This document shows positions 53,854-63,913 of a stretch of DNA of 64,000 nt, one piece after another. The position numbers were made by a program, and so were the translations under genes. Below the pieces are notes generated by a model, which had not been told where the DNA came from, did not search any database, and saw only the letters and a program-made list of their open reading frames with translations. The stretch is taken from positions 19,986 to 83,985 of the forward strand of contig NZ_JAGBKM010000017.1 of assembly GCF_017498085.1 (NCBI RefSeq), read 5' to 3'. This stretch comes from Psychrobacter coccoides (lineage in GTDB: Bacteria > Pseudomonadota > Gammaproteobacteria > Pseudomonadales > Moraxellaceae). Positions within the stretch are counted from its first letter, which is position 1. Every line of letters starts with the position of its first letter.

Positions 53854-55569
53854 ATGATGCATTCGACACAAGACTTCTCGTCACAGCCAGCGCCGCCCAC
53901 ACTGACTTGCGGTGAGCTACTCGTCCATTGGTTAGAGTATTATGGCGTTGAGACCGTGTTTGGTATTCCAGGTGTCCATACGGTAGAGCTCTACCGTGGC
54001 TTACCTAGCACAAACATATGCCATGTGACACCGCGGCATGAGCAGGGCGCTGGGTTTATGGCTGATGGTTATTACCGTGCTTCTGGTAAGGTTGGGGTGT
54101 GTTTTATCATCACCGGCCCTGGTATGACTAATATCATGACGGCAATGGCGCAAGCACTAGCGGATTCTATACCCATGCTGGTGATCTCTAGTGTCAATAA
54201 AGTGAAAGATACCGGTAGCGGCGAAGGGCATTTACATGAGTTGCACGATCAGCAAGGCATGGTCAGCAAGGTGGCGCTGACAAGCAAGACGGTCTGGCAG
54301 CCTGAAGCGCTACCAAAAGTCATCGCCGAAGCTTTTTCGCTCTTTAATAGTGCACGACCTGGACCGGTCCATATTCAGCTACCTATCGATGTCATCACAG
54401 CAGATGCCAGTCATGTGGCAAGACCACCAGTTAGTGACCAAGACCAGTATGCGCAGGCCAATACTATCATGTCTTCACAGATGATGAGACCATTGCCCAA
54501 TCCTGCACAGCTTGATCTTATCGTCGAGCAGTTAAAGACTGCAAAAAACCCTGTGCTACTTTATGGCGGCGGCTGCGTAGATGTAAATGGCGACGCACAA
54601 AAACTGGCCGAGCTACTCGATGCACCCACGTTTTTGACCATTAATGCCAAAGGCTTGTTGCCGCCGGGTCATCCATTAAGTTTGGGCAGTAACCAGTCGC
54701 TGGCAGCGGGTCGGGCGCTGATTGGCGAGGCAGATGTGGTGCTGGCCATCGGTACTGAGCTGGGTGAAACCGATTACGATATTGTGTTTGATGGTGGGTT
54801 TCGCATTAATGGTACGCTCATTCGTATCGATTGTGATGCCCAACAATTACAGCGCCCATTTAGAGCTGATATCGCCGTCCTGGCCGATGCCCAAATGGCG
54901 ATTAGTGGACTGTGCCAGCGCTTAGACAGTCAGACATTAGATCACCAAGCTGCGCAGCAAGTGGCTGATGTAAAACAAAAAATGATTGCAGCTATGCCAG
55001 CCAGCTTTAAAGGTCAAAATGCATTGCTTAAGCTGTTTCGAGATGAAATAAAAGACGTCATTATCGTTGGTGACTCCACTCAACCCGTCTACAGCGGCAA
55101 CCACGGCTATGAGGCGTTGGGCACTCGTCGCTGGTTCAACTCCGCCACAGGGTTTGGCACCTTGGGCTATGGTCTGCCGGCGGCAATTGGTGCCATGATT
55201 GGTGCAAACAAGCCAGTAATTAGCCTTATCGGTGATGGCGGTATTCAGTTTACTCTACCTGAGCTGATTTGTGCAGCAGAGCTTGAGCTGCCGTTGATAG
55301 TGCTGTTATGGAACAACCAAGGCTATGGTGAGATTCGAAGCTATATGGAGGAGCGAGGGCTACCGCTGATTGGGGTGAATATCAAGACCCCGAGCTTTCA
55401 GCCTTTAGCGACTGGGTTTGGTGCAGGTTATCGTAGAATCCAAGATAAGCAGCAGCTGTTACACGCACTGCAACAAGATCTTGCTGGTCAACAGCCTATG
55501 GTCTACGAGGTGGATGAAACGGATGACTTTCTCACTGATATAGGCTTGTCGTTTAGCTACTTTAGCTGA
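53854..55569 (+). CDS. aruI: ThDP-dependent decarboxylase, AruI-like
   Basis: 571 residues of the acetolactate-synthase-like ThDP family. The PYR domain has the catalytic Glu in TPRHEQGAGFMADGY (about 60-70). The central FAD/NAD-like domain follows. The PP domain has LIGDGGIQFTLPEL (the GDG...N ThDP/Mg motif, about 457 onward) and NNQGYGEI. Gene neighbours suggest 5-guanidino-2-oxopentanoate decarboxylase: 2-ketoarginine to 4-guanidinobutyraldehyde in the arginine transaminase pathway. A true acetolactate synthase would have a small subunit gene nearby, and none is seen. Confidence 0.75.
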   Translation: MMHSTQDFSSQPAPPTLTCGELLVHWLEYYGVETVFGIPGVHTVELYRGLPSTNICHVTPRHEQGAGFMADGYYRASGKVGVCFIITGPGMTNIMTAMAQALADSIPMLVISSVNKVKDTGSGEGHLHELHDQQGMVSKVALTSKTVWQPEALPKVIAEAFSLFNSARPGPVHIQLPIDVITADASHVARPPVSDQDQYAQANTIMSSQMMRPLPNPAQLDLIVEQLKTAKNPVLLYGGGCVDVNGDAQKLAELLDAPTFLTINAKGLLPPGHPLSLGSNQSLAAGRALIGEADVVLAIGTELGETDYDIVFDGGFRINGTLIRIDCDAQQLQRPFRADIAVLADAQMAISGLCQRLDSQTLDHQAAQQVADVKQKMIAAMPASFKGQNALLKLFRDEIKDVIIVGDSTQPVYSGNHGYEALGTRRWFNSATGFGTLGYGLPAAIGAMIGANKPVISLIGDGGIQFTLPELICAAELELPLIVLLWNNQGYGEIRSYMEERGLPLIGVNIKTPSFQPLATGFGAGYRRIQDKQQLLHALQQDLAGQQPMVYEVDETDDFLTDIGLSFSYFS

Positions 55570-55614
55570 GTGTAGCGACAGCTCTGAGTGTCAGTCGTTC
55601 AAGGAAGAATGTCT

Positions 55615-57420
55615 ATGGAGTCACATCATAATCGCTTGCTTTCTAAGCCAGCAGCAGTCATGACTGATCCACTGGCTCATCTCATCGCTGTGGTTGGGCG
55701 CACTCATGTGCTGACCAAGCCCAGCCAACAACAAGCTTACCTGCAAGGAATGCTGGATAACACCAGCACAGATCAGCAGGGTAGGGAGATTGATCTTGCG
55801 GTTCTGGCGGTTGTCATTCCCCAGTCTCTGGTCAGTCTTTGGCATGTCCTTAATGTCTGTGCGGCAGCGGATGTCATCATCATTGCCCAAGCTGCCAACA
55901 CTGGGCTGACAGGTGGTTCTACACCGTTTGGGACATACGATAGACCTGTAGTCGTGATATCCATGCAGGCGCTGAGCGGGATTTATCTGCTTGACGATGC
56001 AAGAGAGCTAATAGCACTGCCTGCAGCGACGTTGCAGCAGCTAGAGTCTGAGCTTGCACCGCTGGGTCGTGAGCCCCACTCGGTACTGGGGTCAAGCTGT
56101 GTCGGTGCGTCAGTGATCGGCGGTATCTGCAACAGCTCAGGCGGTATGTTGGTACAGCGTGGCCCAGCTTATACTGAGATGGCTTTGTTTGCCAAACGCA
56201 ATACTACAGGCGAGTTTGAGTTAATCAATCATCTGGGTATTGATTTAGGTACGCACCCAGAAGAGATACTATGCAATTTACAGTCTGGTCAGTTTGATAA
56301 AGCGCTGAGCGCTGCCATCAATAAGCCGACCGATAGAAGCAACTCGAATCATCATTATCAATCTAAAGTTCGTGACTGCGAGGCCAGTACACCTGCTCGG
56401 TATAATAATGACCCCACTGGTCTTTATGAAGCTGCTGGCTCAGCAGGAAAGGTTGTCGTATTTGCAGTTAGGGTCGCCACGTTTATAAAGCCTAAAAAAG
56501 AGCAGATTTTTTATGTCTCTAGTGACGACGCTGTTACCTTGACGACATTACGGCAGCAGTGGTTGCAGAGTGATTTAAACCTGCCAGTTTTGGCAGAGTA
56601 TATGCATAGGGATTACAACGACATTACCTTACGCTACGGGCGTGATACCTGCCTTAGTATGCGCAAATTGCCTGCCAACAAGATAGGAGCGCTGTATCGG
56701 CTGCAAGCCAAAGTCGGCTATTATCTAAAAAAATGGCGACTGCCTCAGACGTTGCCAGATCGGCTGCTACAGCTGCTGTCTGTACTCATGCCGCCATCTC
56801 TGCCACCTGGCCTAGCGAAGCAGTCAATGTCATATCGTTATCATTTAATCATCAAGGTGGCAGATGCCGATATAGCTGCTGCGCAAGACTTTTTGCAGTC
56901 GTTTATGCAGCGGCATCAAGGCGAACTATATCGATGTCGCCCCACCGAAGCAGAGGCGCTATTGGTGTTTCGTAGCGCTGCGACAGCGGCGATGTTTCGT
57001 TATTATCATCTCAAGCACTCAGAGTTTGGTGAGCTGATCTCCACAGACATTGCACTACCAAGAAACGCTGTGGATTGGGACGAGGTGTTGCCTGAGTCGT
57101 TGCAGCGCCAAGTCAAGCAGAGCTTTTATCTGGGTCACTTCTTTTGTTACGTCATGCACCAAGATTATTTATTGTACCCTGATGTTGATGCCCAAGCGTT
57201 TAAGGATGAACTGCTGGCCTTCTATGATCAGCGCCATATTGAGTATCCTGCTGAGCATAATGTCGGTCACATCTACACGGCCAAACCTGCATTAAGCGCA
57301 TTTTATAAAGCATTGGATCCGACCAATTCGCTAAACCCAGGAGTCGGTCAGACAGCAAAATGGAAAAACTGGCGATCGTCGCCTATCATGGAGGAATCAA
57401 ATGACGAATTATATCAATAA
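55615..57420 (+). CDS. dld: Dld-like FAD D-lactate dehydrogenase
   Basis: 601 residues from the ATG at 55615 with AAGGA nine bases upstream; starts at GTG 55588 and ATG 55609 are possible. FAD-binding PCMH-type domain at the N-terminus (AANTGLTGGSTPFG, SSCVGASVIGGICNSSGG in parts). A Dld-type segment reads PARYNNDPTGLYEAAGSAGK, and a Dld membrane-binding C-terminus follows. The family oxidises D-lactate to pyruvate on the inner membrane. Pyruvate is the amino acceptor of arginine:pyruvate transaminase, which might explain its place. The last 20 bases overlap the next gene. Confidence 0.8.
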   Translation: MESHHNRLLSKPAAVMTDPLAHLIAVVGRTHVLTKPSQQQAYLQGMLDNTSTDQQGREIDLAVLAVVIPQSLVSLWHVLNVCAAADVIIIAQAANTGLTGGSTPFGTYDRPVVVISMQALSGIYLLDDARELIALPAATLQQLESELAPLGREPHSVLGSSCVGASVIGGICNSSGGMLVQRGPAYTEMALFAKRNTTGEFELINHLGIDLGTHPEEILCNLQSGQFDKALSAAINKPTDRSNSNHHYQSKVRDCEASTPARYNNDPTGLYEAAGSAGKVVVFAVRVATFIKPKKEQIFYVSSDDAVTLTTLRQQWLQSDLNLPVLAEYMHRDYNDITLRYGRDTCLSMRKLPANKIGALYRLQAKVGYYLKKWRLPQTLPDRLLQLLSVLMPPSLPPGLAKQSMSYRYHLIIKVADADIAAAQDFLQSFMQRHQGELYRCRPTEAEALLVFRSAATAAMFRYYHLKHSEFGELISTDIALPRNAVDWDEVLPESLQRQVKQSFYLGHFFCYVMHQDYLLYPDVDAQAFKDELLAFYDQRHIEYPAEHNVGHIYTAKPALSAFYKALDPTNSLNPGVGQTAKWKNWRSSPIMEESNDELYQ

Positions 57421-58807
57421 GTCGCAACAGCCAGTCTTAGGCAATAATGCTGTCGACCCCAAAACCCCGCAAGGAGAGCAGTGGCGCTCATCAATGTGGA
57501 AGTTTTTGTTGTTTTCAGCGATTGGTCTGGCGCTGTTTATTGTGCCATTTCAATGGGACGGTAAGGTGACGATCTTATTGGGTGTGTTAACTGATACCTT
57601 GCAAGCTTGGTTGGGCGATTATGTCATTTATGTAGCATTGGCAATAGTAACCACCTCTTTTGTTGGCGCTTTGGCGGTAAAGCTTACCAAACCCCGTTTG
57701 CATGAAGATGCTATGTTGGCAAAGCTTTTCGATGTCGATTGGTTGTGGTTGACGGCTCGGTTTTTGGGTACCGTATTTATCTGGATGATTTTTTTACAGG
57801 TAGGTCCTGAATTTATCATTAATCGCAATACTGGCGGCGTGATTTTTGAAGACTTGGTGCCGATTCTCATTCCTTTGTTCTTCTTTGCTATTTTGTCATT
57901 GCCGTTTTTAACGGACTTTGGTCTGATGGAGTTTTTGGGGACGATGGCCAGTAAGATCTTTGTCACGCTCTTTAAATTGCCCGGCCGCTCAGCTGTCGAT
58001 GCTATGTCCTCTTGGTTTGGTGCTGCCTCTATTGGCTTACTGGTGACCATGCAAGAGTACAACAAAAGCTACTACAGCCAGCGTGAAGCGGCAATCATTG
58101 CCACCACTTTTTCGGTAACATCGATTGCCTTTACTTATGTGGTTGCCAAAACCATCGGAGTGGACAACAACTTTATTTTCTTTTATCTCACGATTGCTTT
58201 AACTGGTTTTATTGCCGCCATCATCATGCCGCGTATACCGCCATTGTCATTGAAGCCAGATACTTATCACTCTGGGGAGTGTATGCTAGATGAGGATATC
58301 CCTAACCAGTACACGACTTATCAGTGGGCAGTCAACCGTGCTGTGACACGGGCGCATTCGATGCCACCTTTAGGGAATGTTTTTAAAAACAGTCTAAAAA
58401 ATCTGTTTGATATTTACTTTGGGCTTATCCCGGTTATCTTTGCCATTGGTACGATTGGCCTTGGTTTGGCAGAGTACACGCCTATGTTTAACTGGCTGTC
58501 TGCCCCGCTCGTGCCACTGCTTGAGCTATTGCAGATTCCGGAGGCAGCAGAGGCGGCGCCTGCGATGATCATGGGCTTTGCTGATATGTACTTACCAGCG
58601 TTGGTCGGCAAAAGTATCGAGAGTGAGATGACACGGTTTATCGTTGGTGCGGCTTCTATTACTCAGATTATCTATATGTCTGAGGTGGGCGCTCTGATCT
58701 TGAAATCAAATATCAAGCTAAATGTGCTCGAGCTGTTTATGATTTTTATCTTTCGTACTCTTATCAGCTTGGTGGTGATTACTTCAGCGGCGCATTTATT
58801 GTATTAG
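57401..58807 (+). CDS. YjiH-family membrane protein (gate domain)
   Basis: 468 residues, about 11 membrane helices, with two nucleoside-recognition 'gate' repeats: FGAASIGLLVTMQEYNKSYYSQREAA-like and PAMIMGFADMYLPALVGK, and an end ASITQIIYMSEVGALILKS. This matches the YjiH family, whose substrate is unknown. It overlaps the dld-like gene by 20 bases and closes the operon begun by the ureohydrolase or decarboxylase. A transport role for arginine, agmatine or another guanidino compound is possible. Confidence 0.8.
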   Translation: MTNYINKSQQPVLGNNAVDPKTPQGEQWRSSMWKFLLFSAIGLALFIVPFQWDGKVTILLGVLTDTLQAWLGDYVIYVALAIVTTSFVGALAVKLTKPRLHEDAMLAKLFDVDWLWLTARFLGTVFIWMIFLQVGPEFIINRNTGGVIFEDLVPILIPLFFFAILSLPFLTDFGLMEFLGTMASKIFVTLFKLPGRSAVDAMSSWFGAASIGLLVTMQEYNKSYYSQREAAIIATTFSVTSIAFTYVVAKTIGVDNNFIFFYLTIALTGFIAAIIMPRIPPLSLKPDTYHSGECMLDEDIPNQYTTYQWAVNRAVTRAHSMPPLGNVFKNSLKNLFDIYFGLIPVIFAIGTIGLGLAEYTPMFNWLSAPLVPLLELLQIPEAAEAAPAMIMGFADMYLPALVGKSIESEMTRFIVGAASITQIIYMSEVGALILKSNIKLNVLELFMIFIFRTLISLVVITSAAHLLY

Positions 58808-58852
58808 CAGTGAGTTAAAAACAATGCAGCTGGTTAAGGCGGCCTCAAACGC

Positions 58853-59899
58853 CTAAATGGCCAATCTAGAGAATTTATTTTGATATTCTTTTGGGGTCAG
58901 CTCGGTGGCGCGTTTAAACAGACGGGTAAATGATGAGATGTCATCATAGCCGACTTGGCAGGCGAGTGATTTTATCGTTATCTCTCCTGATTCTAAAAGC
59001 CGTTTGGCCTGTTCAATCCTGACGGCTTGAATATACTCTATCGGGCGCATAGCGATAGCAGACTGAAAGCGTCTGTTCAATGTCCTGGGCGTGACATTAA
59101 CCATAGTGGCCAAATGACTGACCTGCATAGGCTGGGCAAAGTTTTGTTCAATAAACGCTTGTACCTGTTTGACCAGTTGGTCAGCATGCGATTTTTGCAA
59201 AGTCACATTGGTATAGCTGTTTTGTTTGCCACGTTTGCTATCGATTATCTGGGTTTTGGCCACTTGAGTCGAAATCTCACGCCCACAATAACGCTCTATC
59301 AATAACAAGGCCAAATCATAAAAGCTACTGCCGCCTGCTGCACAAAAAATACTACTCACTTGTGCTGTTGAGTGCTGATCAGGCGGGCTGCTAAATGTGC
59401 TTTTGGCTTGCGTGACAAACTGGTTTTCTTGCAAGTTTACCAATGGAAAGTCTGCCTTAAATTTTTTGGCATAGCCCCAATGGGTAGTGGCGACCTTGCC
59501 ATCGAGCAGACCTGCCTGCGCCAAAAAGAACGCCCCGCTACAGTTGCTGGCGATATCGGCTTTGGTACTTGCCAGTCGCTTGATATGCTCAATCAACTCA
59601 GCGTTTTGACTCAGCACTTTATCGATTGAATCGCCAATCGTTGGGATTAACAATAAATCACAGTCCGTCACCTGCCGAATATCGCAATGCGCTTGCATGA
59701 TCAAGCGATTGCTGCATCTGATATCGACGCCGCCAAGGCTGGCAATCTGCACATCAAACCTTGGCTCTACCGTCTCATCCAAAAAGCGCTGCCAGCTGAC
59801 GCCAGTAAATGAAAACAAATCTAATGCCCCTGTCAGCGCACTACCGAGCACCCCATCAAAACCTACGATGATGACTTTATATGGTTTGGAATAGGGCAT
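58853..59899 (-). CDS. GlxA-type AraC regulator (DJ-1/PfpI + HTH)
   Basis: 348 residues. The N-terminal 190 residues form a GATase1/DJ-1-like domain (VIIVGFDGVLGSALTGAL; ASNCSGAFFLAQAGLLDG with the Cys nucleophile position). The C-terminal AraC domain has two HTHs, ATMVNVTPRTLNRRF and ACQVGYDDISSFTRLFKR. The architecture is that of GlxA and of the arginine regulator ArgR of Pseudomonas. Convergent to the YjiH gene and divergent from acyl-CoA dehydrogenase, it might control either neighbour. Confidence 0.9.
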   Translation of the reverse strand: MPYSKPYKVIIVGFDGVLGSALTGALDLFSFTGVSWQRFLDETVEPRFDVQIASLGGVDIRCSNRLIMQAHCDIRQVTDCDLLLIPTIGDSIDKVLSQNAELIEHIKRLASTKADIASNCSGAFFLAQAGLLDGKVATTHWGYAKKFKADFPLVNLQENQFVTQAKSTFSSPPDQHSTAQVSSIFCAAGGSSFYDLALLLIERYCGREISTQVAKTQIIDSKRGKQNSYTNVTLQKSHADQLVKQVQAFIEQNFAQPMQVSHLATMVNVTPRTLNRRFQSAIAMRPIEYIQAVRIEQAKRLLESGEITIKSLACQVGYDDISSFTRLFKRATELTPKEYQNKFSRLAI

Positions 59900-60060
59900 A
59901 GCGTCTCGCCTTTTTGACGTGTGTTGATTTTAAATAAGTACAGGTTAGACAGAGATGTGTCTTATTTGACCATAATTATGTCATAAATGACAATACGGTA
60001 AGGCATTAAATTAGATTACTATCAAGACATCACCACATATTATGAGCGAGTAAAAATACT

Positions 60061-61866
60061 ATGGCAGCCGATACGCTTATCCATGACTTTGAGTTACCGT
60101 TTCAGCTATACGATGTCTTAGGTACTGAAGACCTAACCAAACATCCGAAATTTGCAGAGCATAGCCGGGACACCTTTGATGCGGTGCTTAGTACCGCCAA
60201 TAAGATTGCCACCGATTTGTTTTTGCCGCACAATCATGTGGCCGATAAAAATGAGCCACAGTTTGATGGCAAAAAAGTCAGTATGATAGACGACGTCAAA
60301 GTCGCTTTTGATGCGTTTCGTGAGTCAGGCTTTATCGCTGGTCGTTATCGCTTTGATGATGGCGGCATGCAACTGCCCGAAACCGTCATGACGGCGGTGG
60401 CTGGCTATTTTATGGCGGCCAATCCTTCGACCACCGCTTATCCATTTCTGACCACGGCAGCGATCAATGTTATCTCGCACTTTGCTAGTGATGAGATTAA
60501 AGACGCCTTTATGCCACGCATGCTGACGGGTGAGTTTACCGGTACCATGGCACTTACCGAACCACACGCTGGTTCGTCGCTGGCTGATATTAAGACCACC
60601 GCCATCAAGCAAGACGATGGCAGCTACCGCATCAAGGGCAGTAAGATTTATATCTCAGCGGGCGATCATGAGTTGTCTGACAATATTGTGCATTTGGTAT
60701 TGGCCAAAGTCCCAGGCGGCCCTGCTGGGGTCAAAGGCATCTCGTTGTTTGCCGTGCCCAAGTATCGTCTCAATGAGGATTTGTCGGTCGGCGAGCGCAA
60801 TGATGTGCATCTGACAGGGCTTATTCATAAGCTGGGGTATAGGGGCGCAACCTCTACAGCGTTGAGCTTTGGCGATGTCGGCGAGTGTCATGGCTACCTG
60901 ATTGGGGATGAGCATTTTGGTCTGCGTTATATGTTTAAGATGATGAATGAGGCACGTATTGCGGTTGGCTTTGGCGCAGCGATGATCGGCTATCGAGGTT
61001 ATCAGTACTCACTCGATTATGCTAAAGACAGAACCCAAGGACGAGTGGCTCCGAATAATAAACCTGAAGATGCGGCGACAGCGATCATCAATCATGGTGA
61101 CGTCAAGCGCATGCTACTGGCGCAAAAGGCCTATAGCGAAGGCGGTATTTCACTGTGCTTATACGGCTCAAATCTGATTGACCGTATCAACACCTGTACA
61201 GACGACACTCTAAAAAATGAGCTCACCGAACTATTAGACCTATTAACCCCTGTACTTAAAGCATGGCCATCAGAGTACGGGCCGAAAGCCAATGACTTAG
61301 GCATTCAAGTGTTGGGCGGTGCAGGTTATACGCGTGAGTATCAAGCCGAGCAGTTTTGGCGTGACAATCGTCTTAATCCCATTCATGAAGGCACCAATGG
61401 TATTCAAGCGTTGGATTTGACATTTCGTAAGTTATGGCAAAAGGGCGGGCTGGGTATTCAAATATTAAAGCGGGAGATCACTTGGGATTTAGAAGCCATT
61501 ACCACCGCAGAAACGGCCAAACTAGCAGGTAAATTGATGCCTTATACAGGGCATTTACATGAAGTGTTGCTGCATTTAAGCAAAACACTGCAAACCCAAA
61601 AAGCCATCACGTTAACCGGCAATGCGCAGGCGTTGATGAATGTTTTTGCGACTATCGTGGTCAGCTGGATTTGGATTCGCCAAGCGAGCAAAGCAGAGCA
61701 ACTATTAGCGGTAGAATCAGATACTGAAAAACAAAACTTTTATCATGGCAAAATACAAGCGGCCAAGTACTTTATCGATTGGGAGCTGCCGTTGATTAAT
61801 CGTGATATTGAACTGCTAAATAACGATAACGCTGTGTGTACAGATATGCAGGCTGCGTGGTTTTAG
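60061..61866 (+). CDS. Acyl-CoA dehydrogenase with C-terminal extension
   Basis: 601 residues; the long form with an extra C-terminal helical domain, as in Pseudomonas-type fatty acid oxidation enzymes. FAD-site motif MALTEPHAGSSLADIKT (about 165-180), GSKIYISAGDHEL, and catalytic Glu region NPIHEGTNGIQALDL (about 440-454). It oxidises acyl-CoA to enoyl-CoA. The start has no strong ribosome site (ACTATG). An SDR gene follows 58 bases later, probably in one operon. Confidence 0.9.
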   Translation: MAADTLIHDFELPFQLYDVLGTEDLTKHPKFAEHSRDTFDAVLSTANKIATDLFLPHNHVADKNEPQFDGKKVSMIDDVKVAFDAFRESGFIAGRYRFDDGGMQLPETVMTAVAGYFMAANPSTTAYPFLTTAAINVISHFASDEIKDAFMPRMLTGEFTGTMALTEPHAGSSLADIKTTAIKQDDGSYRIKGSKIYISAGDHELSDNIVHLVLAKVPGGPAGVKGISLFAVPKYRLNEDLSVGERNDVHLTGLIHKLGYRGATSTALSFGDVGECHGYLIGDEHFGLRYMFKMMNEARIAVGFGAAMIGYRGYQYSLDYAKDRTQGRVAPNNKPEDAATAIINHGDVKRMLLAQKAYSEGGISLCLYGSNLIDRINTCTDDTLKNELTELLDLLTPVLKAWPSEYGPKANDLGIQVLGGAGYTREYQAEQFWRDNRLNPIHEGTNGIQALDLTFRKLWQKGGLGIQILKREITWDLEAITTAETAKLAGKLMPYTGHLHEVLLHLSKTLQTQKAITLTGNAQALMNVFATIVVSWIWIRQASKAEQLLAVESDTEKQNFYHGKIQAAKYFIDWELPLINRDIELLNNDNAVCTDMQAAWF

Positions 61867-61924
61867 TTAACCGCAAACACCTAAGTTTGTTTTAATAAAC
61901 CCTAATAAATAATAAGGATATGAC

Positions 61925-62686
61925 ATGAAAGATTTATTTGATTTGACCGGTAAGATTGCTTTAGTAACAGGCGCCAGCCGTGGCATTGGTGAGTCTATCG
62001 CTCGCCTATTAGCAGCAAAAGGCGCCCATGTGATTGTTTCTAGCCGCAAAATCGAAGCCTGCCAAGCTGTGGCTGACAGCATTCAGGAAGATGGCGGCAC
62101 AGCCAGTGCCTTCGCATGCCATGTAGGCGAGATGGATCAGATTGAGGGAGTTTTTGAATACATCAAAAATGAGTTTGGTCAGATCGATATCTTAGTGAAT
62201 AATGCCGCTGCAAACCCATATTATGGTCATATCTTAGATACAGATCTAGCAGCCTATCAAAAGACAGTCGATGTCAATATTCGCGGCTATTTCTTTATGT
62301 CAACGGCAGCGGGGAAAATGATGCGTGAGCAGGGTGGCGGGGTGATATTAAACACCGCATCAGTAAATGGTCTAGTCGCAGGTGATAAGCAAGGCATCTA
62401 TTCGATTACCAAAGCGGCGGTCATCAGCATGACCAAAGCCTTTGCGAAAGAATGTGGCTCATTAAATATTCGTGTCAACGCCCTGTTGCCAGGCTTGACT
62501 GATACCAAGTTTGCCTCAGCGTTGACCAGCAATGATAAAGTCCTGAATATGGCATTGCATGCGATACCGCTTGGGCGTGTGGCGCATCCAGATGAGATGG
62601 CTGGCACGGTACTGTACCTAGTGTCCGACGCATCAAGCTATACCACTGGTGCTACGGTTGTGGTCGATGGGGGGATGTTGGCTTAG
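61925..62686 (+). CDS. SDR-family oxidoreductase
   Basis: 253 residues, complete classical SDR: TGASRGIGESIARLL (NAD(P) site, about 14-28), NNAAANP, catalytic Ser in NTASVNG and YSITK (Tyr and Lys). The end VVVDGGMLA is usual. AAGGA lies just upstream. It lies behind acyl-CoA dehydrogenase, so a 3-hydroxyacyl-CoA or alcohol dehydrogenase role in the same pathway is likely; the exact substrate is not readable. Confidence 0.9.
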   Translation: MKDLFDLTGKIALVTGASRGIGESIARLLAAKGAHVIVSSRKIEACQAVADSIQEDGGTASAFACHVGEMDQIEGVFEYIKNEFGQIDILVNNAAANPYYGHILDTDLAAYQKTVDVNIRGYFFMSTAAGKMMREQGGGVILNTASVNGLVAGDKQGIYSITKAAVISMTKAFAKECGSLNIRVNALLPGLTDTKFASALTSNDKVLNMALHAIPLGRVAHPDEMAGTVLYLVSDASSYTTGATVVVDGGMLA

Positions 62687-62821
62687 TCACAAACAAAGGG
62701 TTTGAAAAATAATGTCTATTTAATGCTTGTTTTATATCAATTGACACTGTCTAGGCACTGACATATATTCAATGATTGTTACATAATAAATGGAATTCAC
62801 CCCACACAACGGAGAGTAAGC

Positions 62822-63856
62822 GTGAAGATATATAGTCATGACAATCTGAGCCTGCATAGGCCCCTGCCATATTTTTCTTACGGCCGGATGGAGGAGCCGT
62901 TAGAGATACCAGAACGTATGACCGAGCTGCTAAAAGCGCCCGCAGCGTTGGGGCTTGATGTGACCACTGCCAAAGAAGTAGGCATGAGTCCGATATTGGC
63001 AGTACATGACTTTGGTTATGTGCAGTTTTTAAAGCATGGCTACGATGAGTGGATGGCATTGGATGATGATTTAGGCGCTCAGGTGCAGACAGGTATATTT
63101 ATGCCCTATGACAACCCTGGCATAGGCATCATGGCCAAGGCAGCCAAATATCAAGCTGATGATAGTGCCCCAATCAGTGAACACTCGTGGACCTCTATCT
63201 ACTGGTCAGCACAGACAGCGCTGAATGCTGCGGAAGCCTTGCTCAGTGATGAGAGTGGTGACAGTGATGTGCAGCTGTGTTTTTCACGGCCGCCTGGTCA
63301 TCATGCACGTAGGAGTGCCGCTGGTGGGTTTTGTTACCTTAATAACGCCGCTATTATCGCAGAGCACTTACGACAAAAATACGCAAAAATCGCCATTATA
63401 GATACCGACATGCATCATGGTCAGGGTATTCAAGAGATATTCTACGATCGCAGTGATGTCCTGTATACCTCGGTACATGGCGATACGGTTAACTTTTATC
63501 CGGGTGTTACTGGCCATGAGTTTGAAAAAGGCGAAGGGGAGGGCTATGGCTATAACCTTAACTTCCCAATGCCACATGGTACTGATGAGGCAGGGTTTTT
63601 TGAGCATGTCGATAAGTCCATCGAAGCGATGAGCGTATTTGATCCTGATGTCATCATTCATGTGCTAGGGTTTGATGTGTATAAAGATGATCCAGAGGCC
63701 AAGTGTGAAGTCAGCACTGAGGGCTTTAAAGTACTGGCACAAAAAATGATAGCACTTGGTAAGCCTTTGATTGTACTCGTAGAAGGGGGCTATTACCTGC
63801 AAAAACTCAATGATAATTTACAAGCGTTTTTATCAGGACTGACAGACGTAAGCTAG
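62822..63856 (+). CDS. Acetylpolyamine amidohydrolase / histone deacetylase-like
   Basis: 344 residues starting with GTG (GGAGAG eight bases upstream). Motifs RPPGHHARR (catalytic His pair, about 156-164), IIDTDMHHGQG (zinc ligands, about 197-207), SVHGDTVNFYPG and GFDVYKDDP (zinc Asp). This is the class that includes bacterial acetylpolyamine amidohydrolases, which remove acetyl groups from polyamines. The ureohydrolase and possible polyamine transporter in the window fit that reading. Other substrates are possible. Confidence 0.85.
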   Translation: MKIYSHDNLSLHRPLPYFSYGRMEEPLEIPERMTELLKAPAALGLDVTTAKEVGMSPILAVHDFGYVQFLKHGYDEWMALDDDLGAQVQTGIFMPYDNPGIGIMAKAAKYQADDSAPISEHSWTSIYWSAQTALNAAEALLSDESGDSDVQLCFSRPPGHHARRSAAGGFCYLNNAAIIAEHLRQKYAKIAIIDTDMHHGQGIQEIFYDRSDVLYTSVHGDTVNFYPGVTGHEFEKGEGEGYGYNLNFPMPHGTDEAGFFEHVDKSIEAMSVFDPDVIIHVLGFDVYKDDPEAKCEVSTEGFKVLAQKMIALGKPLIVLVEGGYYLQKLNDNLQAFLSGLTDVS

Positions 63857-63891
63857 GGCGTGTCTAGATTTTATCATCCAGCGCCGTAAAA

Positions 63892-63913
63892 CCACGTCCT
63901 TCTATGGGCGTGG
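63892..63913. terminator. Possible hairpin after the amidohydrolase gene
   Basis: CCACGTCC (63892-63899) and GGGCGTGG (63906-63913) pair over 8 positions with one G-T pair. No T run follows, so a terminator role is weak. Confidence 0.35.
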
